The notes under the pieces are model-generated. The model made no database searches. It was not told where the DNA came from and worked only from the letters and a program-made list of their open reading frames with translations. A DNA stretch of 64,000 bases. It comes from Macrotis lagotis. Its lineage: Eukaryota; Chordata; Mammalia; Peramelemorphia; Peramelidae. Shown here one piece after another: positions 12,280-26,552 of this stretch (the first letter of the stretch is position 1; every line of letters starts with the position of its first letter). The position numbers were made by a program, and so were the translations under genes. The stretch is from assembly GCF_037893015.1 (NCBI RefSeq), contig NC_133666.1, forward strand, positions 626,722,310-626,786,309, in the 5' to 3' direction.

Positions 12280-13725
12280 AAGAAATAGGGTAATAGATCA
12301 GTGGATGGGTTCAAAAGAAGTCACAATAAATGATTACACCAACCTACTATTAGAAAAGCCAAAGAAATCAGCTTCTGGCATAAGAACTCACTATTTGACA
12401 AAAATCGTTGGGAAAATAGCATGGTGAAAACTAGGCATAGATCTACATCTCACACCTGATACTAAAATAAGACAAAATGGATTTAGAAGAGTGACATCAT
12501 AGATAAATTAATAGACCAAGAAATACTCTATTGGATCTATTGAAAGGGAATAAATTTATGACCAAACAAGAATTAGAGCACATTATGAACTACAAAATGA
12601 ATGATTTTTACTATATTAAATTAAAAAGGTTTTGCACTAATAAAATCAATGCTGCCAAAATTAGAAGGAAAGCAGAAAGATGGGAAACGATCCTCACAAC
12701 TAGGAGTTCTGATATAGGTCTTGTTTCTAAAATATATAAAACATTGCATCAAATTTATAAGGTTACAACTCATTTCCCAATTGATAAATAGTCAAAGGAT
12801 ATGAACAGACAGATTACAAATGAAATAATTAAAGCTATATATAATCATATAAAAAATGCTCCAAATCATTATTGATTAGAGAAATGTAGATTAAAACAAC
12901 AATAAGGTATCATCTCATACCTATCAGACTGGCCAAGATGAGAAAAAGGGAAAATGATCAATGTTGGAGAGGTTGTGGGAGGAATGGGACATTGATGCAT
13001 TGCTGTGGAGCTGTGAAAGGATCCATTCTTTCTGGAGAGCAACATGGAACTATTCCCAAAGATCAGCAAAACTGTTCATACCCTTTGACCCAGCAATTCC
13101 AATTCTAGGTCTAAATTCAGAAGAAATTATTTAAAAAAGGGAAAAATCCCACGTTCCAAAATATTCATAGCAACCTTTTTGGAAACTGAGGGGATGCCTA
13201 TCAATTGGGGAATGGCTAAACAAGTTTTGGTACATGAATACTAAAAGAAATCATAAATGGTCAGACTCTAGAGAAGCATGGAATGACTTAAGGGATCTGA
13301 TGCTGAGCAAAGGGAGTAAAACCATGAGAACAATGAACACATCAACAACAACATTTTGAGATGGAAGCAGCTCCTCTCAGCAGTTCAGAGAGCTAGGACA
13401 ACTGTATTAGATCAGCTATGGACTATGTTATCTCCATCCAGAAGAAGAAAAACAAAACAAAACAACATACATACATGCAACACACATATGCACACACATA
13501 CACAAAAAACACCCTTCAGAAGCTAATGAACACTTTATAAAAATTATCTCTTATGTATTTCTTTCCCTCATACATAAAATAACTAATCTGTAAGCATATT
13601 TATCAAAATACTTATGTACAATGTTAATCTGACTGTTCACTGCTGAGGGGAGTGGGGTGGAAGGAAATTTTGTAACCTAAAAATATGCATGTGCATATGG
13701 ATGAAAATAAATAAAAACAATGTAG
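12280..13725 (+). repeat. L1 LINE ORF2 C-terminal part and 3'UTR
   Basis: It continues the L1 beyond the SINE. It carries ORF2 C-terminal cues (FMTKQELEHI near 12560, SDIGLVSKIYKTLHQIYK near 12705), then the ORF2 end near 13100-13330 and a 3'UTR ending about 13725. No intact frame longer than 86 codons remains. Confidence 0.85.
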
Positions 13726-13841
13726 AAGTCTTGTAAAGGCTGGTTAGGGAAGAAGTAAGAAAAAGTCATACTTATTCTGTCTGAGGGTGTAAAGGAAAAA
13801 AATTCTCCAGATCCTGACTATAAAGTTAGCTTAGACCCTTT

Positions 13842-13926
<85 letters not shown>

Positions 13927-15176
13927 CTTAGAAGCTCTAAGTCCTATTGTCCTTTGGTCAAACATTATATAACGTGGCAATCACTAAAAATCAATATTTT
14001 GATCAAATTTAAAACTTTTTTACTATCTTGAAATAGTCTCTGCTCTATATTATCCCTGCCTCCTATAGAGGACTTTCTCAGTACTTCAAATAAAGGAATT
14101 TCTCATATTATTGGGAGGTGAGGAAGGGGTGGAATAGGGAAGCAATTGCCCAGGGCTATACTATGCCCTATTACAAAAACACATGCTACAGATGAACTCT
14201 TTGACAAATAGGGAATATTTGAATATTTAAGGCAGAAATCTCTAGCAGTATTTCCAGTTCACTAATCAATCATAGTATTCAAACTAAAGAACTAGCCTAA
14301 TGCTGTTAATGAGTATCAAAATTAGCAGAACTTTTATACAATAATTTTCCAAATTCTAATGCAAGAAACTTATAAACATAAAACTAATTTTAAAAATCTC
14401 ATGGATTTAAAACTTAAACACAAAACAATACTTGTTGCCAATCTAATAACATTAATAGAGTTGAATGCATCTCCAGATAGAAAATTAAAACAAAAACAAC
14501 AAAACCTTTCCATTCATCTACCAATTTTGACATTCTATCCTGGTTACATTTAAAAAAAAAAGTAAAGGTGTGGTACCAGCAACTACTAATGAGAGTGTAT
14601 CTTAAAACTATCTTTTAACTTCTTGGAAACAGAAGAAGTTTTATTGTTCACAGCTGTACATGAATGGTTCTAATAATCTCCTTATCTCAGTGAGCTCTGA
14701 AAACTAACTTAACTTAAACTTGGTCATGTTGAGCAACACTGGATTTGTCTTTCCCTGACTTTTGTATTCAGTCCGTGTAAGAGATGCCAGTGGGTTGCCC
14801 AGAGAGAGCGAGAGACAAGAGACAGAAAGAGAGACCCATTGGGTTGGTCCCTGATTAAAACAATGTTAATGAAAAGCTCACTAAAAAGGAAGTAGAAATT
14901 TTTATCAGTTACAAAAAAAATCACCTAAGGTGCCAGAGTTAACGCAGTATGTTTTCCCTCCCTACCTCAGCAGAAAATAAGAAAACTACTAGGGTAGAAT
15001 TTTGTTATACATTTATCAGGTGTGGTCACTACATTGGATGCTTTAGCTTTTTGTCATAAGAAAGGATTCAATCTAGAGGAGGGAAAATGTTCTACCACTT
15101 TGGCCCCCCTCTTCCCCCACGCAGCATGATGTAAGGGTAAAATATCTTTGTATTTTATCAGTAAAAATATCTTTGA
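13726..15176. other. Gene-free stretch holding one long microsatellite
   Basis: No gene recognised. The main feature is the (TC)n run listed separately. Confidence 0.5.
13844..13924 (+). repeat. (TC)n microsatellite
   Basis: About 40 uninterrupted TC units. Likely polymorphic. Confidence 0.97.
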
Positions 15177-15335
15177 GGGGCAGTTGGTTGATGCATTGGA
15201 TAGAACACTGACCCTGAAGTCAAGAGAACCTGAGTTCAAATCTGACCTCAGACACTTAATAATTATTTAGCTGTGTGACCTTGGGCAAGTCACTTAACCC
15301 CATTGCCTTGCCAAAAACAAACAAATAAACAAAAT
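15177..15335 (+). repeat. Marsupial SINE
   Basis: It starts ggggcagttggttgatgcat and ends cattgccttgccaaaaacaa. The head has several substitutions, so it is a moderately old copy. Confidence 0.85.
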
Positions 15336-16145
15336 CTTTGAAAGGAAGTGGAGGAAAGGAGACAGATCTCACAAAAAGACCAATGGGAGCACTGAAGTAG
15401 GAAATGGCCTTGAGCACTCCTGTGTATCTGAGCAGCCCCAGACAGAATCCTTCAGCCTCAGATAGAAGCTGGAATGAGGTGATAGCAAGATGGCAGAGAA
15501 ATACCTGAAGAAAAAACCAATAATAGAAATACCTAGAGTCAACCTTTCATTGAAGGAGCCACTATACTTGTTGCTCACTTGTCCTGTCAAAAGCTTATCC
15601 ATGTGGTCCCAGAACTAGAGAAGCAGCAAGAAAGGCCAATGGGTAAACAAGAATTTCCCTCCACTACTATCATAAGTTATATCGACTGTGTAGGTCCAAG
15701 GGGAAGCCATTTGACTCTTTAGCAGCCTCAAAGTCAAAATTCCGTTTCAGGAAATTTTCAAACATAGAGTGAAACTTGAAGTTTAGAGAACTGCCTAGGT
15801 CCTTGTAGGAAGTGGGGTTCATAAAAGAATAAAGGATCAACTTTCTACCAACATCAAGTCAACTAGCAGTTATTAGGCTCCTGCTGTGTGTACCAGGTAC
15901 TATGCTGAACACTGGAGATTTAAAGAAATGCAAAAAAAGCAAACATCCCTCTCCCCAAATGTATCTATTTCCTAAGAAATCCTTAACCACTATGTACAAA
16001 TAAGATATGGGCAGAATAAATTAGAAACAAAGAACAGAAAGAAAGTCTTTTTTTAGAAGATAGGATTTTAGATGGGACTTAAAGGAAGCCAGTAAGGCAT
16101 ATTATCACTAATATATATCCTTAGTCCCATGCCTCTAGACAGATT
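15336..16145. other. Gene-free stretch with a dispersed-repeat relic
   Basis: At 15850-16110 the sequence (ttattaggctcctgctgtgt, then a block with gatgggacttaaaggaagcc) resembles the 5' half of the long non-coding repeat at 62790-63660. I see no gene. Confidence 0.45.
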
Positions 16146-16163
16146 GAGGATAAAGGTATTTTT

Positions 16164-16434
16164 TTAAGAAAGATTTTATTTATTTTGAGCTTTACAATTT
16201 TTCCCCCTTTCTTGCTTCCCTCCCCCCATCCCCCACAGAAGGCATTCTGTTAGTATTTACATTGGTTGTTCCATGTTATACATTGATCTCAGTTGAATGT
16301 GATGACAGAGAAATCATATCCTTAAGGAAGAAAAACAATGAGATAATAAAATTACATAATAATATAATACTTTTTTTTCTAATTTTACAGTGATAGTCTT
16401 TGGGCTTTGTTTAAAGTCCATACTTCTTTCTCTG
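16164..16434 (-). repeat. L1 3'UTR end with perfect 18-bp target-site duplication
   Basis: A 271-bp 5'-truncated L1 containing only the 3'UTR, in antisense orientation. The duplication gaggataaaggtattttt occupies 16146-16163 and 16435-16452 without mismatch. It is therefore one of the youngest insertions in the window. Confidence 0.9.
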
Positions 16435-16452
16435 GAGGATAAAGGTATTTTT

Positions 16453-17345
16453 AAAAAGAGACCTGAGGATTATATATTAAATATATATTATAGTATATGA
16501 TACATCTTATATATGTGCATGTATACATGTATGTATATGTGTGTAGGTATCTGCCTGTACTGAATTTGAACTTCTCAGGAGTGATACCTTTGTAGCTAAT
16601 ACCTTTTTTTTTCTCTAACTCAGCCCTCATCTCAATGTGCCTTTGAGCTTTGTTCTTGGGTGCCTTTCTTCTTCTTCCTTGAAGAATCTTACCCTTTGGA
16701 GTCCTAGATCATCTAATCCTACACATTTTCCCCTTCTAGATTTTTTGAAATATAATATCCTAAAAGTCTAGAGGGCATCCTAGATCCCCAGGGCTCTTCT
16801 CCTTGGGTCTCACAAAATTCAAGGGTACTTTCTCCCATACTTCCTATCATCACTACCTAGTTCTTCCTCATTGGTCACAATCACATGCAAAACAGCAGTT
16901 TCTCCCTTCAGTTCTATCTCCTAAAAAATGGAATACTCAGCAAAACAACTCAAGGATTTGCCAGATGTTCTGCTTTTTGCCTGTTAAAGTTGTGTATTCA
17001 AAACTAAGTTTCTGTGGACTTCCGTGGAGAACTAAGAGAGGAAAATTAATCTGGCAATAATTAGAAAGGCAGATTGAAAACTGAGAGTGGAAGCTGGGAA
17101 GACCAGTTAGGAAGCTGCAGCAAAAAAGCATTGCAGTTCAGAATGAGGGCTGCTGCTAGGAGGATAGCAATGGAAATTGAGAGAAAAGGATGAATAATAA
17201 TTACCCAATAATAAGGTTAACCTTTAAAGTTTGCAAAGCATTTTAGTCAGTCAACAAGCACTTCTTGTTTACTGTGTACCAGGACCGTGCTAAGCACTGA
17301 GAATACAAATTTGTAAAAGAAATAGTCCCTATCCTCAAGGAACCT
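16453..17345. other. Gene-free stretch, dispersed-repeat relic at its end
   Basis: No gene recognised. At 17230-17345 the phrase accgtgctaagcactgagaa plus ccctatcctcaaggaaccta matches the start of the dispersed repeat family. Confidence 0.45.
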
Positions 17346-17349
17346 ATAT

Positions 17350-18010
17350 TCTTTTTAAAAATTATTTTTACTTGGTTAAATATTTCCCAATTTTATGCAA
17401 AAAAGAATTTTCAACAATTATTTAAAACATTGTTGAATTCCAAATTCTCTTCTTCCCTCCCACCCTGCCCCACTTCTTGAGAAGGCAGGTGATTTGATGT
17501 TGTTTATTCATGTGAAGTCATGCAAAACGTATTTCCAGGTCATAAAAGAAAACAAAATAAAACAAAAATAAAGATAGCTTTTTAAAAGTATGCTTAAATC
17601 TGCATTCAGGGTTCATCAGTTCTCTTTCTTGTGGTGATAAGATTTATCGACATGGGTCCTTTGAAATTGTTATGATCAGAGGAGGCAAGTCTTTCATTTG
17701 ACCATCCTTACAATATTACTGTTACTATATACAATGTTCTTCTGATTCAACTCTCTTCACTTTGTATCAGTTCATATAAGTCTTCTCAGTTTTTTTTCTG
17801 AAACCATCCTGCTCATCATTTCTTATAGCACAGTAGTATTCCATCATAAACATATGTATAACTTGTTCAACTATTCCCCTATTGATGGGCACCCTTTCAA
17901 ATTTCCAATTGTTTGACCCCACTGTCAAAAAGAACTGCTAAAAATATTTTTGGTACAATTAGGTCCTTTCCCCTTTTTTTGATCTTCATTGGTCTCTAAT
18001 AATGACATTT
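17350..18010 (-). repeat. Older L1 3' end, antisense
   Basis: On the + strand it shows cagtagtattccatcataaa and ctattgatgggcaccctttc, which are the complement of the L1 ORF2 end. An older-type 3'UTR precedes them from about 17350. Divergence is higher than for the copy at 16164. Confidence 0.7.
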
Positions 18011-18164
18011 TTGATTCAAAGGATATGCACCATTTTATATCCAGGAGATAACATTCTAAAGGGGAAGACAATGCTTATTTTTATATAACTATTTACATGT
18101 TGAAACCTCCATTAAATTGTGAGCTCCCTCAAAAGCAGTCACTGTTTTTTACCTTTCATTTTCA

Positions 18165-18395
18165 GGATAGCTAAGTGCCATAGTGGCTAGAGCACTACAC
18201 CTGAAGTCAAGAATACCTGAGTTCAAATTCAGCCTTTATTATTAGCTGTATAACCTTGGGGAAGTCACTTAATGTTCCCTCATTTGTAAAACAGGAAAAA
18301 AGAATAGCCCCTTCCAGCACTGTTGTGAATGAGGTGATATTTGTAGAATGCTTTAAAGAACTACATAAATGTTAACTATCATTATTATTATTGTT
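18165..18395 (+). repeat. CORE-SINE, divergent
   Basis: It starts gatagctaagtgccatagtg, continues with ataaccttggggaagtcact and ends in an ATT-rich tail (attattattattg). It probably cut into an L2-like 3' end at 18110-18160 (gtgagctccctcaaaagcag). Confidence 0.7.
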
Positions 18396-18399
18396 TGCT

Positions 18400-19185
18400 T
18401 CCCTAGCATTTAGCACTTAGAGAGGGTACTGTATGGATATCTGATATTATTAGGTGATCAAGACCTCCTCTATAGTCCAAGTCTGTCAGTGACCTGTTCT
18501 AGCTAGTCAATCACATTTCTCCTTAGGAATGTACTAGATTTCTCTGTAATCCAGGGCTGGGGATGGAATCTTTCACTGGGATCTAGGACACCTAAGTTCT
18601 AATTCTAGCCTTTCTCAACCTTTTCTTTCTCTCCAAAGGGGGAGAGGAAAAAGAAGTACAGATAATCAGTTTTCCTTAATTCTCTAAAATGAAAAGACTG
18701 TAGTTCAGTATGTGGCCATAAGAGGTCAGCAACAGACAGTCCAGAAAAGAGAATGACAATATTCTGGGATTCCTAGAATCACCTTCTCTCTTTTACTGGG
18801 GACCCATGGAGCAGGTTGAGTTTCAATTAAATTCAATATATGTTTACTAAGAACCTGTAAATCCTACTTTTAAAGATCCTAGAACATACTAGAGAAGATT
18901 AAGAAAGGTGGATGTTCTAGGGAACCATTCTAGACATAGAAGACAGAGTACAAAAAGGTGGAAACAAATAATGACTGAATAGGGAGTGGTAGAAATAGCT
19001 GGAATGTAAGATTTGAAGGAATAAATGGTGTGAGATGAAGCTAGAAAGAGCTAGACTATGATAAGCTAGGGAATGGGCAACCATAATTCCCACTGCTTCC
19101 CTTCTCTCAAGCTACCCCTTATAATTGGAGTATGGACTGAATATCCAATTTCATTGTTGTAATGATGATGAAGAAACACCTTCTC
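18400..19185. other. Gene-free stretch
   Basis: No gene recognised. 18860-19070 may be another fragment of the long dispersed repeat (ccattctagacatagaagac), at low confidence. Confidence 0.4.
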
Positions 19186-19202
19186 TGCAACTCACAGTTT
19201 TA

Positions 19203-19370
19203 AGTTCTTTTGTTTTTTGTTTTGTTTGTTTTTTTGCAAGGCAATGGGTTAAGTGGCTTGCCCAAGGCCATACAGCTAAGTAATTATTAAGTGTCTGAAG
19301 TCGGATTTGCACTCAGGTCCTCCTGACTCCAGGATTGGAGCTCTATCTACTGTGCAACCTAGCTGCCCCA
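19203..19370 (-). repeat. Marsupial SINE with perfect 17-bp target-site duplication
   Basis: Antisense SINE from a T-rich tail through gcaaggcaatgggttaagtg to agctgcccc. The duplication tgcaactcacagtttta lies at 19186-19202 and 19371-19387. Confidence 0.93.
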
Positions 19371-19387
19371 TGCAACTCACAGTTTTA

Positions 19388-19530
19388 GAGATTTTTCCCA
19401 AAGCACAGAAAAGTTAGGTGATTCACTCAGAGTCAGACAAGCAGTCTCTCAGAGCCAGAACTTGAACTCAGTTCTTTGTGTTCCAAGACCAACTCTTTAT
19501 CCACTCTCCCATGCTGCCTCTTTCCCCTTA
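19388..19530 (-). repeat. MIR-like SINE relic
   Basis: The order 'gttaggtgattcactcagag ... gaacttgaactcagttcttt ... ctctttatccactctcccat' is the antisense MIR/CORE pattern. Confidence 0.55.
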
Positions 19531-19689
19531 TAAAATTAATTTTTTAAAAAAGAGGAATGAAAAAAGAAGTTCAGCAAAACTAACCAAAATCTTGAAAAAT
19601 CTTGAACTTATATATATATTTCATAATCATGATTCATCACTTTTGGAAGGAAACCAAGGGAAGTGTTTTCCATCTCTTTGTGAGGGTCA

Positions 19690-19990
19690 AGCTTGGTCAC
19701 TACAATTTTAAGACCTTCAGTTTTGATTGTTTTGTTATTTGCATTGTTTTCATTGACCCCTTCATTTTGGTTTTACTTTCTTCACATCGTTACTGAATCA
19801 TCCCATGTATCTTTATGTTCATCATACTTATCTTTTCTTATATTAAAGTGGCATTCCATGTCTTTCTTGTACAACAGTGTGTTTTGACATTCTCCAAACC
19901 GTTACTTTATTTTCTGCTCTTTTATACCCCCCAAACCCCCTTTGCTAAATATTTTGGTGATATGGACCATTTTTACAAAGAAGGACAAAA
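19690..19990 (-). repeat. Probable old L1 3' relic, antisense
   Basis: Weak resemblance to the antisense L1 3' end (acttatcttttcttatatta, then ggcattccatgtctttcttg). Four short overlapping open frames here have no domain. Confidence 0.35.
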
Positions 19991-20089
19991 ACCTTACCTC
20001 CATTTTAATGGAAAGGGACAACATGAAACTACAATTCACATACAATATATTGACATTATAAATGAAAAGTAATCTCAGAGGGAAGGCTC

Positions 20090-20430
20090 TCAGAGTAGGA
20101 TTGAAGGGAGGGACTTGGGAAAACTTCCCTATAGAGGGTGGAATTTGAGCTCAATATTGGAGGAAGCCAAGAGGACAAAGGGCACACAAAATTAGGCACA
20201 CAGAACATCCAGAAAAATGGCATAGAGTTAGGAAGGTGGAGGGTTATTTCCTAGGAGTAGGCAGAAGACCAGGGTTGTTAGATCTTTGAGTAAATGGAAA
20301 GGAATAAAGAATAAGATTAGGAAGATAGAAAGAGGCCTAGTTGTGAAGGCTTTGAAGGATTTTAAATCTTGTCCTGAAGATGATAGGTAGCCACTGCTTT
20401 TGTTTTATAGTTTGGTATAAAAATATATAT
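20090..20430 (+). repeat. Fragment of a long non-coding dispersed repeat
   Basis: The passage agaaagaggcctagttgtga, aggctttgaaggattttaaa and gatgataggtagccactgct parallels agactatgaagggctttaaa and gacaatagggagttactgaa in the copy at 62790-63660. No coding potential is seen. Confidence 0.5.
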
Positions 20431-20925
20431 TAAAAGCCTCCTTTTTTAGTAGAACTGGAAATATGAAAAATAAATATTCTAGTCTAAAATGTTTTCCAGC
20501 CTCTTTAGGAAAGAAGGTAGAACAAAAAACTGAGACTTTTCTTTGGGAAATGAATTAAAATTCATATTTAAATTTAACTTAGGTCCAAGTATAATCATTA
20601 TTTCTCATCCCTCTGAAGTGATTATATCCGTGATCCATCCAAGGAAAGTGCCATCTTCTATTATTAAGAAGGGATTGAAATCTTGATCACTGTATAGAGG
20701 ATTTTCTTTTAATCCTTAAGGAGAAAGTGGTCAAAGACGTTTTGGATGATGACCTCTCATGGAATTAATCTCAAGCTGTACTTTTGCATAGTTATACATT
20801 TTTTTTGTTCAAGATTCCTATTAATATTGCCTATATCAACTTTGGGGTAGATATATGTTGGGGAAAGAGGAAGCTGGGGAAGCCATGCTAATCTAGACAT
20901 TCTCCCTCTAAACTTGGATGTAGAA
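20431..20925. other. Gene-free stretch
   Basis: Nothing recognised between two fragments of what may be one old repeat. Confidence 0.45.
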
Positions 20926-20929
20926 TACC

Positions 20930-21190
20930 AATAAAATCACTTTGGTAATTGAGTGGGAGATGGATTGTAGTATGAAGAGACTTGAGTCAGAGAAACCAAC
21001 CAGTAGACTGTTGCAGTAGTCCAGGTATGAGATGATTAGGGTCTATACCAGAGTAATGATGATATAAGTGGAGAGCACCTCCATGTATAAGAGGGTGCAA
21101 AGTTTTGTTGCCATGTGAGTTAAATGTATCTACATGGTTCTGTCTAGAGGTTGGTGAAAGGAAAACAAGAATGATAACTCCTCCCATCCT
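20930..21190 (+). repeat. Second fragment of the long dispersed repeat
   Basis: The phrase gttgcagtagtccaggtatg followed by agatgattagggtctatacc matches the middle of the family. With 20090-20430 it may be one interrupted copy. Confidence 0.5.
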
Positions 21191-22844
21191 TCTCAAAGGG
21201 AGACTTTGGTTCCTGCCACAAGAAAAAGTAAGTAGTTAAGATCATAGGCTGGCTGTTGTAGTCTCCACAGAGAGAGGAGATACCAGGCTAAAATTATATC
21301 TATCTGCTCCCTTAAATATTATTAATGTAGGGAAGTAAATTTTAGGTTCAGACTAAACTCCTGATAGCTATTTATTAATAAGAAAGGAGTTCTATATCCA
21401 AAATTTAACTCCCTTCTGACCAGTTGGTAGTTCTATAATGAACATACTTAGCAAAAAAAGCAAAGAAATCTATTTATCTTAGTTGATAGTAGAATAGAAT
21501 TCAGAGAAAGTATACATAGGAGAATATATACCTGACAATACAAAGTGAATGAGCTCTCCCTTTGAAAGTAGAATAATAACTCATCCAAGAAAAGATTTCA
21601 CCCAATGGGAAATTTCCTTTCTTTTACCTTCAGTTTTCTCCAACATTTGGGTCTTTTCTAAAGAGTTCTATCTTCTCATTATTGGGCCAAAGTATTTAAG
21701 CTTTGGTTTCATGTTTAACCTTCCAGTGAGTAGTCTGAATTTCTTTAAGGCTGATTTGACCTTCTTGCTGTCCAGAGAAGTCTTCAGAAAGTCTTTTCTA
21801 GCATCATGATTCAAAAGTTTAGATTCTGTGATGGTCAACTTTCCTAATAGTCTTACTTTCACATTCATTAATACTAGAAAAGCCAAAGCTTTGATTATAT
21901 AGACCTTTGTCAGCAAGGTGCCGTCTCTGCTTTTAAGTATGCTGTCCAGATGACCCATAACTTTTCTTCCAAGGAACAAGTGTCTTTTAATTTCATGGTT
22001 GCAGTGCCATATGCAGAGTGATCTTTGAGTCCAAGTGTATAAAATCTGACACTGCTTTCATTTATTCCCCCTCTATGGGAGTAGTTACCAAGATCTAAAG
22101 CTTTTTATGTTAAGCTTCCAGTTAGCTTTAATCAACCTTGTCAAGAAACTTTTTAATTCCACTTCACTTTATGCCATCAGATAGGTATTGCCTACATATC
22201 TGAGATAGTTGATATTTTTCCCAGTATCTTTAAGCCAGCTTCTGATTTGCCCAGTTTGGCATTTTTATACAATGCATTCTGCCTCGAAGTTAAATAAATA
22301 ATGTGACAGTATGCAGCCCTGTACTCCTTTCCTAATCTTAAACTAATCAGTTGTCCCATGTTTGGTTCTTACTGTTGCTTCTTAAAGGCTCACATACAGG
22401 TTCCTCAGAAGACAAGTAAGATGACCTGTTTGAGATTGCTTTGAAAACTTGCCATATTTTTTTGTGTTCCACATAGTCAAAAGCTTTAGTATAGTCATTG
22501 AAGCAGAAATTGATGTTTTTCTGGAACTCCGTTGCTTTCTCTATAGTCTAGTAAATGTCAGTAATTTGGTCTCTAGTTCCTCTGCCTCTTTGAAAACTAG
22601 CCTGCTCTTCTGGTAATCCTTGGTTCATATGTTACTGAAGCTTAGCCTGAAGAATTTTAAGAGTAACCATGCTGGTTGTGAAACGAGTTCGATTGTTTGG
22701 TAATCTGAACATCCTTTGGCATTGCCCTTCTTTAGGATTAGGACATAAGGACTGGAATCTTTTCTAATCCAGTGACCACTGTTGAGTTTTCCAAATTTAC
22801 TGGCATATTGAGTGCATCATTAACAGCATCATCTTTTTAGGGGT

Positions 22845-23003
22845 TGTTTTGGTTTTGGTTTTAGTTTTTGCAAGGCAATGGGGTTAAGTAATTTGCCCAA
22901 GGTCACACTGTTAGGTAATTATTAAGTGTCTGAGGTCATATTTGAACTCAGGTCCTCCTGACTCCAGGACCAGTGCTCTATCCACTGCACCACCTAGCTG
23001 TCC
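22845..23003 (-). repeat. Marsupial SINE inside the RTE
   Basis: Antisense SINE from tttgcaaggcaatggggtta to caccacctagctgtccc. Partial flank similarity (ctttttaggg and cttttagggt) suggests a decayed target duplication. Confidence 0.88.
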
Positions 23004-23298
23004 CTTCTTTTAGGGTTTTAATAGCCCAACTGGAATTCCATTACTTCCACTAGGCTTATTGTTAGCAATGCTTCCTAAGGCCTATTTGATTTTACTCTCC
23101 AGGATGTCTGGTTCTAGATCAATAATCACTCCATGATTGTTATTGGTGATGTTAATATCTTGCTTCTATAATTCTTGTCTGTAATTTTGTTCTTGTTAAC
23201 TCTTCTTAATCTCTCATGCTTCTATTACATCTCTACCATCTTTATCTTTTATTATGCCCATTTTTTCATGAAATGTTATCTTGATATCTAATTTTCTT

Positions 23299-23489
23299 TT
23301 TTTAGCATTTTTATTAAAGATTTTATTTCTTACTTCCCTCCCCCTACCCCCCCAAAAGCAATTTGTTGGTCTTTACTTTGTTTCCATGTTGTATATTGAT
23401 CCAAATTGAGTGTGATGAGAGAGAAATCATATCCTTAAGGAAGAAACAAAAAGTGTAAGAGATAACAAGATCAGACAATAAGGCTATCC
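23299..23489 (-). repeat. L1 3'UTR end inside the RTE
   Basis: It carries the L1 3'UTR module (ttattaaagattttatttct, a C-rich tract, then gtgatgagagagaaatcata). The short duplication aattttctt flanks it at 23290-23298 and 23490-23498. Confidence 0.8.
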
Positions 23490-23968
23490 AATTTTCTTGA
23501 AAAATCTTTTCTGTTTCCCATTCTATCATTTTCTTCTATTTCTTTGCATAGTTCCTTTAAGAAAACCTTTTTTATTTCTCCTTGCTATTCTCTGGAATTC
23601 TACATTCAGTTGGGTACTTTTTTCCTTTCCTCTTTTTCCTTTCCCTTTCCTTCTTCCTCAACTCTTTGTAAAGTCTCATCAGACAATCATTTACTCTTCT
23701 TTTTCTTTGGAATTTTTTTGTTGTTGTTGCCTCTTTTCAATATTGTAAACCTCTATCCATAGTTCTTCAGGCACTCTATCAGATCTAATCTCTTAAATCT
23801 ATTCATCACCTCTACTTCATACTCATAAGGGATGTTATTTAGATCATATCTAAAGGGTCTATTGGTTTTTTTGTACTTTCTCCAATTTAAGTTTGAATTT
23901 TGCAATAAGAAGTTCATAATCTGATGCACACTCAGCTCCAGATCACAACCTTTGGCTGAAAAATATAT

Positions 23969-23984
23969 AATTTATTTCTATTTT
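23969..23984. repeat. Target-site duplication, left copy, of the RPSA retrocopy
   Basis: The 16 bases aatttatttctatttt are identical to 25024-25039. The left copy adjoins the poly(A) tail of the - strand insert, as L1-mediated retroposition predicts. Confidence 0.93.
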
Positions 23985-25023
<1,039 letters not shown>

Positions 25024-25039
25024 AATTTATTTCTATTTT
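25024..25039. repeat. Target-site duplication, right copy, of the RPSA retrocopy
   Basis: Perfect match to 23969-23984. It adjoins the 5' end of the retrocopy and lies inside the RTE endonuclease sequence. Confidence 0.93.
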
Positions 25040-26019
25040 GACCATCTGGTGACATCTATGTGTCACCTTCTGAGTTATTTAAAAAGAGAATTTGTTATGG
25101 TCAGAGAGTTATCTTCACAACACTCTATTAATCTCTGCCCTGCTTCATTTTTAATTCCAAGACAGAATTTGTCTGTTATTTCCTACTTTAACTTTCCAAT
25201 CCTCTACGATGAATGTGACATCTTTTTGTTGATATTATTTCTAGATGTTATAAATATTCATAGAAATGATCACCTTTAGGCTCTTTGGCATCAATTGTTG
25301 GAATATAGATTTGTTTTACTGTGATATTGAATGATTTATCTTGGATGGAAACAGATATCATTCTGTCACTTTGGAGGTAATACTCCAGTATTGCTTTTCT
25401 CACCCCTTTTCTTGACTATTTCTTCTAAGGGATTTTTGTCCACAATAGTATATGTAATCCTTGGCTTTTTTTAGGCCTTAGTATCATCTTTTGGATGTCA
25501 TGGTCCTCTTCAAGAACAAAGGACAAGCAACAGCAACAGTATAGATTCTCTGAGTTAAATTCACCCATTTCCATCCATACATTTAAGTTCATGAATACTC
25601 AAAATGTTGATGTTCATTTTTTCCCTCTCTCTTTTACCCACATCCAAAATACCTTGCTTTATAGATTTCTATGCAATATTGATCTTTACAGAATACTGGA
25701 CTTTATTTTCATCATCAAAAACATCTGCAACAGGGCTTCCTTTTGGCTTTTTTTTTTTACTCAGCCATCTCAATCAGTACTGGACCTACTTGTAGTTCTC
25801 TCCTTCTGACCTGAGGGGTTCATCTTCTGATGTCATCTTTTTTATATCATTTTAATACTGTCCATCTTCAGTGGATCATCTTTAGTCCGAACTTTCCACT
25901 ATGATCTGTCTTAGATAATCCTAAATGACATAGCTCATGGTTTCATTGAGCTACCCAAATCCCTCCACCATGACAAGATAGTGACCAGATCTCCAATTAT
26001 GCTACAATGGTGTAATAAT

Positions 26020-26552
26020 TAAAAAGTAGAGATTAAGCAAAAAGTGGAACCGATTAGATTTATTCTGAAGCTAATGTGTCTGATTAAATGCAAAATTCAA
26101 CGTGCTGGGTTAAGAACACTATATGAAAAGGTCTGGGAAAACTGAAGAGCAATTTGGTAGAAATTAAATATAATACAACATCTCACACCCTTTATAGAGA
26201 TGAATTTCAAATGAAATCATGATTTAGACATAAAAGATTAGTAATCTTAAGCAAATTAGAGAATCATAGAAAAAATTAAGTTTCAAATCTATAGATGGAA
26301 TAATTAATGGCTAAACAATGGAAAAGAGAGAAGCATAGATGATAAAATACACAATTTTGATTATGTAAAATTTAAAAATATTTTGGACATATTTTAATGG
26401 TTAAAAGGTAAACAGGCAAATGAGAATCTTTGCAGCAAATTTCTCTGATAAAGATCTCATATCCAAAATATATAAGGAAATGTTTCAAATTTGTAGGACT
26501 AATAACCATTATCTAATAAATAAATGGTCAAAAGATATGAACAGGAAGTTTT
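26020..26552 (+). repeat. L1 LINE ORF2 segment interrupted by two SINEs
   Basis: Degraded L1 ORF2 C-terminal DNA: agatctcatatccaaaatat and aatggtcaaaagatatgaac near 26450-26540 are diagnostic. It resumes at 26896. Confidence 0.75.

Noticed and set aside
21668..21979. 103-codon open frame on the - strand as a host gene
   Set aside because: The motif GRKVMGHLDSILKSRDGTLL marks it as the RTE C-terminal region.
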